Source: Actinomycetota bacterium | GTDB lineage: Bacteria; Actinomycetota; Actinomycetes; Nanopelagicales; Nanopelagicaceae | Length of the DNA: 12,949 bases | Direction of reading: 5' to 3' | NCBI GenBank assembly: GCA_947371865.1 | Contig: CANBRH010000028.1 | Location: 1 to 12,949 of the forward strand | In this document: positions 7,091 through 12,949 of the stretch, in pieces | How the letters are laid out: each line of letters starts with the position of its first letter | How positions within the stretch are numbered: the stretch's first letter is position 1 | Made by a program: the position numbers and the translations under genes | The notes under the pieces: model-generated | What the model was told of the DNA's origin: nothing | Databases searched by the model: none | The model's input: the letters and a program-made list of their open reading frames with translations, nothing else

Positions 7091-8199
7091 AAAAAATTGT
7101 TGCGATTTTTGCAAGTCTAGTTTTACTGATGTTGGGGATACCTACCCCTTCCTACGCTGCACCCACCACAAATACCATTACGCTTTTTGAACCTACACAC
7201 CGCCAACTCGATGGCAAATTCATCGATGACGATTTGGCATCGCTTCTCACTCCTGAAGGCACCTTAGGCACCTTAGTTTTCTCTCCTCCTCGTGGTAATC
7301 GAATTTGGAATATTGACGCCGCGCTGGTCGAAGAGGTTGTTGCGATGAGCCATGGATATGAATTAGTAGGTGGCGAGGCTGGAACTGGGGCCAAAGTCGC
7401 CCAGGACTTTCTCGCACAATTACTTTTGGCCACTTCAACCGACACTATCTACTCTCTCCCCTACGGCAATCCTTCCGGTTACTGGATTCATCGATTGTCG
7501 CCGCATGATGAAAACTATTTTCTGACCGCCGGAAAATTACGTCTTCAAAATTTATTAGGTCGACCAGTCACGGGACTTACCAAGTACCCGTCCTACAAGT
7601 ACTTTAAATTGAGTTCAGATCTCATCGCTACCTATAAGGATGCTGGAGTGACGCTGCAAACTGTTGCTCGGTATCTCTCCTCTTCCGAACTAGATAATTA
7701 TCGCTTGCACAGCGCTGCATTATTAACATCTCAGATTGAAACTAGCAGGCGTGATTATCTAGAGATCAATCTAACCGCCCAAAGTTTCGCTTTGATGCAT
7801 GCAGTCTCTGTGGTTCCGGGACGATTTACAATTACCGCGACTCAACAAAAATTACCTATAACCGTTATCAATAATTTCAATTCTCCTGCCCAAATCCACC
7901 TGCGAGTCTCTTCGCTCAATAGCAAGGTGCGAATTGGAAAGCTCCCACTTATAACCCTTGGTGCAAAATCTAAAACTCAAATATTGGTGCCTGTTGAGGT
8001 ATTAACATCTGGTTCAAGTGCTTTGGCGATAGATGCGCTGACGCCATCGGGCCAGCTCTTAGGTGAAAGCGTGCTCTTTCCCCTTAATTTGGCAGTAATC
8101 AGCCCAATAGCCACCTGGATAACAACAACAGCGGCGCTTATTCTTTTTGGAGCCGCAGTCATTCAAAGTATTCGTCGATTTAGACGGAGAGGAAAATGA
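7087..8199 (+). CDS. Short DUF6049-like exported membrane-anchored protein
   Basis: A 370-residue protein of unknown function. It has a signal peptide (KK at 2-3, hydrophobic core to about 20, likely cleavage after PSYA at 24) and one C-terminal transmembrane helix (about 339-359) followed by a basic cytoplasmic tail (RRFRRRGK). This is a surface-exposed, type I topology. The segment before the anchor (about 245-330, including PITVINNFNSP and a VPVEVLTSGS stretch) resembles the C-terminal beta-domain of DUF6049 proteins, such as Rv3909 between mutT4 and mviN. Those are about 700-800 residues, so this copy is roughly half length with the middle missing. It overlaps its neighbours by ATGA on both sides, so its place next to murJ is preserved. 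The family call rests on position, topology and the C-terminal pattern. Confidence 0.7.
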   Translation: MKKIVAIFASLVLLMLGIPTPSYAAPTTNTITLFEPTHRQLDGKFIDDDLASLLTPEGTLGTLVFSPPRGNRIWNIDAALVEEVVAMSHGYELVGGEAGTGAKVAQDFLAQLLLATSTDTIYSLPYGNPSGYWIHRLSPHDENYFLTAGKLRLQNLLGRPVTGLTKYPSYKYFKLSSDLIATYKDAGVTLQTVARYLSSSELDNYRLHSAALLTSQIETSRRDYLEINLTAQSFALMHAVSVVPGRFTITATQQKLPITVINNFNSPAQIHLRVSSLNSKVRIGKLPLITLGAKSKTQILVPVEVLTSGSSALAIDALTPSGQLLGESVLFPLNLAVISPIATWITTTAALILFGAAVIQSIRRFRRRGK

Positions 8200-9803
8200 G
8201 TTCGCTCGAACCTTCGCTCCTTCGATCTTCCACCGTAATGGCCATCGGAACGGTATTTTCGCGAATTACTGGGCTTATTCGAAACTTACTGTTAGTTGCA
8301 GTTCTCGGAACTACTTTGCTCGGCGATACCTACAATGTTGCCAACACCATGCCTAATATTCTTTACAACTTATTATTAGGCGGTTCCCTTACCGCAGTCT
8401 TTGTACCCCAACTTGTTCGAGCTACGCGTGACCGCGACGGTGGTTCGGCTTTTATCTCTAAATTATTAACCGCTACGGCATTCATACTGGGCGCGTTGGT
8501 TCTTGTTTCCGTTCTCATTGCTCCTGTTCTGGTCCGCATTTTTGCAACTGGATATGTGGGAAGACCAGAATTCCATTTAACTGTTCTTTTTATGCGTTAT
8601 TGCCTGCCACAAATTTTCTTTATGGGTTTGTTCGCACTTTTAGGTCAGATCGCAAATGCCAAAGGGCGCTTTGGGCCAATGATGTGGGCCCCTGTGCTCA
8701 ACAATCTATTAACGATTGCAATCTTCGGTTGGTTTTTGCACCAATCTAAGAACTTAACAGTCTCCTCTATCTCATTCTCGGAAACGACGTGGTTGGGGTT
8801 AGGCACAAGCGCTGGATATGTTCTGCAAACACTGGCGCTCATTCCAGTAATACGAAAAACTAAGATAAAGCTACGACTACGTTGGGATTGGCGAGACGCT
8901 GAACTTCGCAACTCTTTTCGCCTAGCCTCCTGGACTCTCCTCTTCGCCGCAATTTCCCAGTTGAGCTATCTGGTTACCGTCAACCTTTCCACGAGCGCAG
9001 CCGTACAAGCCGCCAAGGCCGGAATTGCGACCGGAGTTGGTTTCACGCCGTATGGCAACGCTTTTTTGATTTTGATGTTGCCTCATTCCATATTCACCAT
9101 CTCGATAGTGACCGCTCTTCTGCCCGCCCTCTCGCTTTTGGTTATAGAGAAGAATTACAGAGAGATCCATGATCGGTTGGTAAAAACCATCCGTTTAGTA
9201 GGAATCATCACGGTCCCGAGCGCCATCGCCTTCTTGCTTTTTGGTCCACTTATTACCCGCTCGCTCTTCTTCGGAATCTCCCACCAAGATTCTCAATATC
9301 TGGGCTACACCCTTGCTGGCTTTGCTTTTGGACTATTGCCGTTGAGCATCAACCTCATCGCTCTTCGTGGACTCAACGCATTTGAAAATGTGAAATTACA
9401 AGTTGTGAGCAATGCGTTGATGAATATAGCCGCCGTTATTTTCTCCTTGGTGGCAGCCCTGGTTCTACCTCCCAAGTGGGTTACCGTGGGATTGGCGGTA
9501 TCCCTGTCCATTAGCTATTTCTTTGGGGCTTGGATCACTATCCGATTGCTGCGTAGATACGAGATTTTCATACATGTGGGTGAAATTGTCGGCCTGTATA
9601 TCAAATTGCTCCTCCTAGGATTTGTTGTTGCGACACCTTTGCGTCTTGCTCTACCCCATCTACCCGGCGGGAATACCCTTCACTTGATATTCGTTCTAGT
9701 GGTCAGTGGAGTTGGTTATATTCTGTTAGCCCACCTCTTTAAGATTGAAGAAGTTGCAAGCATGCTCAAATTACTGCGTAGAAAGGAAGGGTCTAACGAA
9801 TGA
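8196..9803 (+). CDS. murJ: Lipid II flippase MurJ (MviN)
   Basis: A 535-residue polytopic protein of the MOP superfamily with about 14 hydrophobic segments, which moves lipid II from the inner to the outer leaflet. The N-terminal SRITGLIRN (22-30, Arg23 and Arg29) and the ANTMPNILYNLL...AVFVPQLVRA region (49-76) match the MurJ core. LPHSIFTISIVTALLPALS (295-313) is the helix 8 region signature. The protein ends shortly after helix 14 (GSNE). The mycobacterial MviN, about twice as long, carries an extra C-terminal pseudokinase region that is absent here. The start has a clear ribosome binding site (GGAGAGG, 8186-8192) and overlaps the previous stop by ATGA; its stop also overlaps the trxB start. 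The neighbouring cwlM codes for a known MurJ partner in mycobacteria. Confidence 0.95.
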   Translation: MSSLEPSLLRSSTVMAIGTVFSRITGLIRNLLLVAVLGTTLLGDTYNVANTMPNILYNLLLGGSLTAVFVPQLVRATRDRDGGSAFISKLLTATAFILGALVLVSVLIAPVLVRIFATGYVGRPEFHLTVLFMRYCLPQIFFMGLFALLGQIANAKGRFGPMMWAPVLNNLLTIAIFGWFLHQSKNLTVSSISFSETTWLGLGTSAGYVLQTLALIPVIRKTKIKLRLRWDWRDAELRNSFRLASWTLLFAAISQLSYLVTVNLSTSAAVQAAKAGIATGVGFTPYGNAFLILMLPHSIFTISIVTALLPALSLLVIEKNYREIHDRLVKTIRLVGIITVPSAIAFLLFGPLITRSLFFGISHQDSQYLGYTLAGFAFGLLPLSINLIALRGLNAFENVKLQVVSNALMNIAAVIFSLVAALVLPPKWVTVGLAVSLSISYFFGAWITIRLLRRYEIFIHVGEIVGLYIKLLLLGFVVATPLRLALPHLPGGNTLHLIFVLVVSGVGYILLAHLFKIEEVASMLKLLRRKEGSNE

Positions 9804-10729
9804 GTGAAGTTCATGACCTGATCATCGTTGGCTCGGGGCCGGCTGGATATACCGCCGCCATCTATGCAGCACGCGCGCAACTTAATCCCATTGTGTATGA
9901 AGGCTCTGTTACCGCCGGTGGTGCGTTGATGAACACCACTGAAGTTGAAAACTTTCCAGGTTTCCCTGATGCCATCATTGGCCCAGACCTCATGGAGAAT
10001 ATTCGCAAGCAAGCACAGAAATTTGGAGCCAAGCTTGTCACAGACGATATCGTTGAGATGTCACTTACCGGGGATATTAAAACCGTTAAAGATGGTTCGG
10101 GAAATACTTTGCAAGCCCGAGCAATTATCTTGGCCACTGGTTCGGCATATAAAGAGATTGGCCTTACCAACGAGAAGCGTCTTTCGGGCCACGGAGTTTC
10201 TTGGTGTGCGACATGCGATGGTTTCTTTTTCCGTGAGCAAGAGATTGCTGTTGTTGGCGGGGGAGACTCGGCACTTGAAGAAGCTAACTTCCTGACGCGT
10301 TTTGCCAGCAAAGTAGTGGTGATCCATCGCCGCGATACCTTGCGCGCATCCAAGATTATGGTCGATCGTGCCAAAGCAAATCCAAAGATTGAATTCCTCT
10401 GGAACACTGAAGTTATCGATGTTCTTGGTGAGGCGAAAGTATCGGGCCTCAAGCTTCGTAACACAATTACTTCTGAAGAATCCCAGCGCGCATTTACTGG
10501 GCTTTTCGTGGCGATCGGCCATGTGCCACGCAGCGAACTCCTGCAGGGTCAAGTTGACCTTAATTCCGAAGGTTACGTAAATGTCATCGGACGCAGCACA
10601 AATACCAATATTCCTGGAGTTTTTGCTTGTGGTGACTTGGTGGATTTCACGTATCGCCAAGCAATCACCGCTGCTGGTTCGGGTTGCGCCGCGGCTCTGG
10701 ATGCCGAGCGTTTCCTTGCCGGGCACTAA
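9800..10729 (+). CDS. trxB: Thioredoxin-disulfide reductase
   Basis: A 309-residue low-molecular-weight flavoenzyme that passes electrons from NADPH through FAD to thioredoxin. Visible in order: the FAD motif GSGPAG (11-16), ENFPGF (50-55), the redox-active CATC (Cys136, Cys139), the NADPH motif GGGDSA (153-158) with HRR (176-178), and a second FAD contact at ACGDL (276-280) with RQAITAAGSGCAAA (286-299). The usual GGQ after the first FAD motif reads GGA here (40-42). It overlaps murJ by ATGA and has a strong ribosome binding site (GAAAGGAAGG, 9781-9790). Its partner trxA follows after 51 bases. In mycobacteria sigM and its anti-sigma gene sit between the two genes joined here. Confidence 0.97.
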   Translation: MSEVHDLIIVGSGPAGYTAAIYAARAQLNPIVYEGSVTAGGALMNTTEVENFPGFPDAIIGPDLMENIRKQAQKFGAKLVTDDIVEMSLTGDIKTVKDGSGNTLQARAIILATGSAYKEIGLTNEKRLSGHGVSWCATCDGFFFREQEIAVVGGGDSALEEANFLTRFASKVVVIHRRDTLRASKIMVDRAKANPKIEFLWNTEVIDVLGEAKVSGLKLRNTITSEESQRAFTGLFVAIGHVPRSELLQGQVDLNSEGYVNVIGRSTNTNIPGVFACGDLVDFTYRQAITAAGSGCAAALDAERFLAGH

Positions 10730-10742
10730 TCTCAAATAAAAC

Positions 10743-10774
10743 TAGAATTATCCCTATACAAAACTATTGGAGAA
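10743..10774 (+). promoter_or_regulatory. Possible internal promoter and ribosome binding site of trxA
   Basis: The 51-base trxB-trxA gap is the largest in this operon and AT-rich. TAGAAT (10743-10748) is a good -10 candidate, with TATACA (10755-10760) as an alternative. GGAGAA (10769-10774) sits six bases before the trxA ATG. No well-spaced -35 is seen, and no terminator-like hairpin separates the genes, so read-through from trxB is also expected. Confidence 0.35.
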
Positions 10775-10780
10775 CAATAA

Positions 10781-11101
10781 ATGGGCGCACAAGCAGTCAC
10801 CGCATCTACCTTTGATGCTGAAGTATTAAAGAGTTCGACACCAGTACTCGTCGATTTTTGGGCTGAATGGTGTGGTCCATGTCGTGCTGTGAGTCCAATT
10901 TTGGACGAGATCGCTTCTGAAAATATCGGCAAGATAAAGATCGTTAAGGTGAATACCGACGAAGAATCTGCCATCGCCATCAAATATGGAATAACCTCAT
11001 TGCCGACCCTCAACGTTTATGTAAACGGCGAGGTTGTAAAAACAATTATTGGCGCTAAGCCAAAGCCCACTCTTCTCAAAGAGCTCGAAGCTTTCATCTA
11101 A
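10781..11101 (+). CDS. trxA: Thioredoxin
   Basis: A 106-residue classical thioredoxin, a cytoplasmic dithiol reductant for ribonucleotide reductase, peroxiredoxins and other disulfide-containing proteins. The active site is WCGPC (30-34), preceded by VLVDFWAE, and the cis-proline is Pro75 in TSLPTL (72-77). Length and motifs are standard and nothing is missing. The ATG start has a ribosome binding site GGAGAA six bases upstream. It lies directly after its reductase trxB and four bases before cwlM, the same order as trxB2-trxC-cwlM in mycobacteria. A weak internal promoter may add to operon read-through, as befits an abundant protein. Confidence 0.97.
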   Translation: MGAQAVTASTFDAEVLKSSTPVLVDFWAEWCGPCRAVSPILDEIASENIGKIKIVKVNTDEESAIAIKYGITSLPTLNVYVNGEVVKTIIGAKPKPTLLKELEAFI

Positions 11102-11105
11102 ATTC

Positions 11106-12209
11106 ATGTTAGCTGCTGATCTCTCTCGTGGCGATCACGGTGATGTTGTTGCCTCGGTTACAAGCACCTTAGTCAGACTGGGCTTACTGAAGAACATTTC
11201 CACTTCTTTCAATGAGGACGTGGAAATGGCGGTCAAAGCTTTTCAGCAGGGGCGCGGTTTAGTAATTACGGGCATCGTCAATCAAGTGACATTTCGCGCC
11301 TTGGAAGAGGCTAAATGGAAACTTGGCGATCGCGTGCTTGGCTTTGAACCTGGTTCGCTGATGCGCGGTGATGATGTTGCGGTTTTGCAATCCCGATTAA
11401 TCGAGATGGGATTTAATTCCGGCCGAGTAGATGGAATCTTTGGAATTCTTACCGAAAGTGCTGTGAAAGAATTCCAGAAATCGGTGGGTGTTAAGAGCGA
11501 TGGGAAATGTGGCCCGGCCACTGTTATTGCATTGATGCGATTAATTAAGACCGTTACTGGTGGCACACCTACAGAGTTACGCGATGCTGCTCACCGAGCA
11601 GTTCGTGGGCCCGCCCTCGCAAATAAAATCATTGTCCTCGATCCCGGCTCAGATACTTTTTATTCAGATTTAGTTTTCGATGTAGCCAAGCGCCTTGAAG
11701 GTCGGTTAATTGCTTTAGGTGTAACGGTTTTTCTCACCCACGGAATTGATTCGATGCCCACAGAGCAAGAGCGGATCTCTTTGGCCAACTCCACCGGAGC
11801 CGATCTGGTTCTATCACTGCGACTTGACCGCTATCCCAACGAGAAGGCTCATGGTGTTACCGGGTATTACTACGGCAGCGACCTCCATGGAGTCCATTCG
11901 GTTGTCGGTGAACGATTTGCCACACTTGCCCAGCGGGAAATCTGTTCGCGCACCGACTTACTGAATTGCCGAACCCATGCCAAGACTTGGGATTTATTGC
12001 GATTAACAAAAGCCCCAGCTGTTCGGATTGATCTGGGCTACATCAGTAACCCGGGTGATATGAAGCGATTGGCTGACCCAAATTTCCGTGAAACTGTCGT
12101 CGAATCTCTGGTTGTGGCGATTCAACGCCTTTATTTATCGGCTGAAAATGATGCGAAGACCGGGACGCTTAAACTCTCGGATTTGCGTGAAGCAGGGCTG
12201 CGTCGCTAA
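11106..12209 (+). CDS. cwlM: CwlM-like pseudo-amidase, probable regulator of peptidoglycan synthesis
   Basis: A 367-residue protein without a signal peptide, so cytoplasmic. It has two peptidoglycan-binding-like repeats (about 5-70 and 85-148, each with the A-V-K-x-F-Q core, as in AVKAFQQGRG and AVKEFQKSVG) and an amidase_3 fold (173-345). The metal site of that fold is degraded: DPGHGG reads DPGSDT (Ser182 for His), the Glu ligand position appears to be Tyr186, SLH reads SLR (Arg239), and the ETG glutamate reads Asp309 in DLGYISN. Mycobacterial CwlM is likewise inactive; it stimulates MurA when phosphorylated and contacts MurJ and FhaA. The tail TGTLKL (352-357) resembles the mycobacterial C-terminus. 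I chose ATG 11106, four bases after trxA; an in-frame ATG at 11049 would lie 53 bases inside trxA and add 19 residues of out-of-frame trxA sequence. Confidence 0.88.
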   Translation: MLAADLSRGDHGDVVASVTSTLVRLGLLKNISTSFNEDVEMAVKAFQQGRGLVITGIVNQVTFRALEEAKWKLGDRVLGFEPGSLMRGDDVAVLQSRLIEMGFNSGRVDGIFGILTESAVKEFQKSVGVKSDGKCGPATVIALMRLIKTVTGGTPTELRDAAHRAVRGPALANKIIVLDPGSDTFYSDLVFDVAKRLEGRLIALGVTVFLTHGIDSMPTEQERISLANSTGADLVLSLRLDRYPNEKAHGVTGYYYGSDLHGVHSVVGERFATLAQREICSRTDLLNCRTHAKTWDLLRLTKAPAVRIDLGYISNPGDMKRLADPNFRETVVESLVVAIQRLYLSAENDAKTGTLKLSDLREAGLRR

Positions 12210-12229
12210 ATCTCGTCACGGTCGCCATT

Positions 12230-12243
12230 TAAAATATGGGAGA
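12230..12243 (+). promoter_or_regulatory. Ribosome binding site and possible -10 box of the aminotransferase gene
   Basis: In the 42-base gap after cwlM, GGGAGA (12238-12243) lies eight bases before the ATG and fixes the start. TAAAAT (12230-12235) would be a good -10 box, but transcription from it would begin about 12242, inside the ribosome binding site. One of the two readings is therefore probably wrong. The ribosome binding site is the safer call. Confidence 0.4.
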
Positions 12244-12251
12244 CTTCGCAG

Positions 12252-12949
12252 ATGAGCAACGAAATCATTCGTCACCATACTGGCGCCCCAGAAAACCTAG
12301 CTGAGCGTTTTGCCAGCCGAGCCGCCGGTATGAAGCCCAGTGAGATTCGCTCCCTTTTCGCCGTAGCTTCCCGCCCAGATATCGTCTCTCTGGCAGGTGG
12401 AATGCCTAACCTCTCTGCCCTGCCAATGGAGATGATGGCATCAGTCGTTGAGAAATTGCTCTCAGAAAATGGTCAAGAAGCCCTCCAATATGGCAGCGGC
12501 CAGGGCCATCTTAAATTGCGCGAACAAATCTGCGACGTCATGGCGCTAGAGGGCATCAACGCTCACCCTGATGATGTGGTTGTGACCACCGGCTCCCAAC
12601 AAGCACTAGATCTCATCTCGCGAATTTTTATTGATCCAGGCGATGTGGTTTTAGTTGAAGCCCCCTCTTACGTCGGAGCGCTCGGGACATTCCACCAATA
12701 CGAAGCTCAAGTTGTTCATGTTGCCATGGATCACGATGGTTTAATCCCAGAAGCTCTGCGCCAAGCCATCACCACTACCCGCGCTGCTGGTCGGAAAATA
12801 AAGTTTCTTTACCTGATCCCTAACTATCAGAACCCTGCTGGTGTTTTGCTCCCTGCAGATCGACGAACAGAGATCTTGGAGATCTGCCGCACTGAAGGAA
12901 TTTTTGTTATTGAAGATAATCCTTATGGCCTGCTTGGCTTTGATCGTCC
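12252..12949 (+). CDS. PLP-dependent aminotransferase, class I/II, fold type I (partial, 3' end off window)
   Basis: The first 232 codons of a cytoplasmic PLP enzyme. Recognisable fold type I features: VSLAGGMPN (45-53) at the N-terminal arm, LQYGSGQGHLKLRE (78-91), the cofactor phosphate site TTGSQQALDL (112-121), the aromatic region EAPSYVG (136-142), PNYQNPAG (190-197, with Asn194) and EDNPYG (221-226, Asp222 pairing with the pyridine nitrogen). The Schiff-base lysine lies beyond the window. The pattern resembles the LysN/2-aminoadipate and MocR-C-terminal subgroup of aminotransferases, but no N-terminal DNA-binding domain is present. The substrate is not predictable from this part. It starts with ATG after a clear GGGAGA ribosome binding site, 42 bases downstream of cwlM on the same strand. 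Confidence 0.9.
   Translation, partial: MSNEIIRHHTGAPENLAERFASRAAGMKPSEIRSLFAVASRPDIVSLAGGMPNLSALPMEMMASVVEKLLSENGQEALQYGSGQGHLKLREQICDVMALEGINAHPDDVVVTTGSQQALDLISRIFIDPGDVVLVEAPSYVGALGTFHQYEAQVVHVAMDHDGLIPEALRQAITTTRAAGRKIKFLYLIPNYQNPAGVLLPADRRTEILEICRTEGIFVIEDNPYGLLGFDR

Noticed and set aside
9862..10464. A 200-codon open frame antisense to trxB in another frame
   Set aside because: Its composition is that of a shadow of the trxB codons, it has no domain signature, and it overlaps a certain gene throughout.
10061..10735. A 224-codon open frame antisense to trxB
   Set aside because: It lies fully within trxB, has no recognisable domain or ribosome binding site, and trxB on the other strand is unambiguous.
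11049..11105. An earlier in-frame ATG that would add 19 residues to CwlM
   Set aside because: It overlaps trxA by 53 bases, the added peptide is trxA read in another frame, and ATG 11106 starts right where the first repeat domain begins, four bases after the trxA stop.
1..12949. Phage, transposon, toxin-antitoxin, CRISPR or defence genes
   Set aside because: Every gene in the window belongs to conserved core chromosome blocks. I found no transposase, integrase, direct-repeat array or sharp change in composition.

Overview
This window looks like a conserved, origin-proximal stretch of chromosome from a streamlined actinobacterium. The gene set and order support this: rpsF, a GT87/DUF2029 membrane protein, a class A penicillin-binding protein, DUF5318, an MFS protein, an actinobacterial-type pcnA, a MutT4-like NUDIX protein, DUF6049, murJ, trxB, trxA, cwlM and an aminotransferase. 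The same blocks flank oriC in Streptomyces and Mycobacterium (recalled synteny, not searched). The base composition looks moderate rather than GC-rich. Intergenic gaps are tiny, several gene pairs overlap by ATGA, and some genes are shortened or missing. This fits small freshwater actinobacteria such as Nanopelagicales (acI), but the lineage is an inference.

Left arm (1-3741, minus strand): DUF5318, the bifunctional PBP and the GT87 protein form one tight operon reading toward rpsF, whose first eight codons are at the edge. The rpsF leader folds into what looks like an S6:S18 autoregulatory element with the Shine-Dalgarno sequence inside the stem.

Middle (3742-6453): a 29-bp divergent promoter region separates DUF5318 from a plus-strand MFS protein. 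The MFS gene runs convergently into pcnA (CCA-adding enzyme, minus strand), and the two coding regions overlap by 35 bp.

Right arm (6454-12949, plus strand): a 46-bp divergent region with a perfect 7+7 inverted repeat around a probable -10 box starts the series NUDIX, DUF6049, murJ, trxB, trxA, cwlM. The first four genes are joined by 4-bp overlaps. A PLP aminotransferase follows and runs off the right edge. The arm links peptidoglycan export (MurJ) and its pseudo-amidase regulator (CwlM) with thioredoxin redox control. Between murJ and trxB the sigM/anti-sigma pair known from mycobacteria is absent.

I see no mobile element, CRISPR array, tRNA or rRNA, and no gene-free stretch above 300 bases. 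The most interesting signals are regulatory: the S6:S18 leader, the inverted repeat over the NUDIX promoter, and several start codons that look leaderless. On the protein side, the CwlM homologue has lost even more of the amidase metal site than its mycobacterial counterpart, and DUF6049 is half its usual length.
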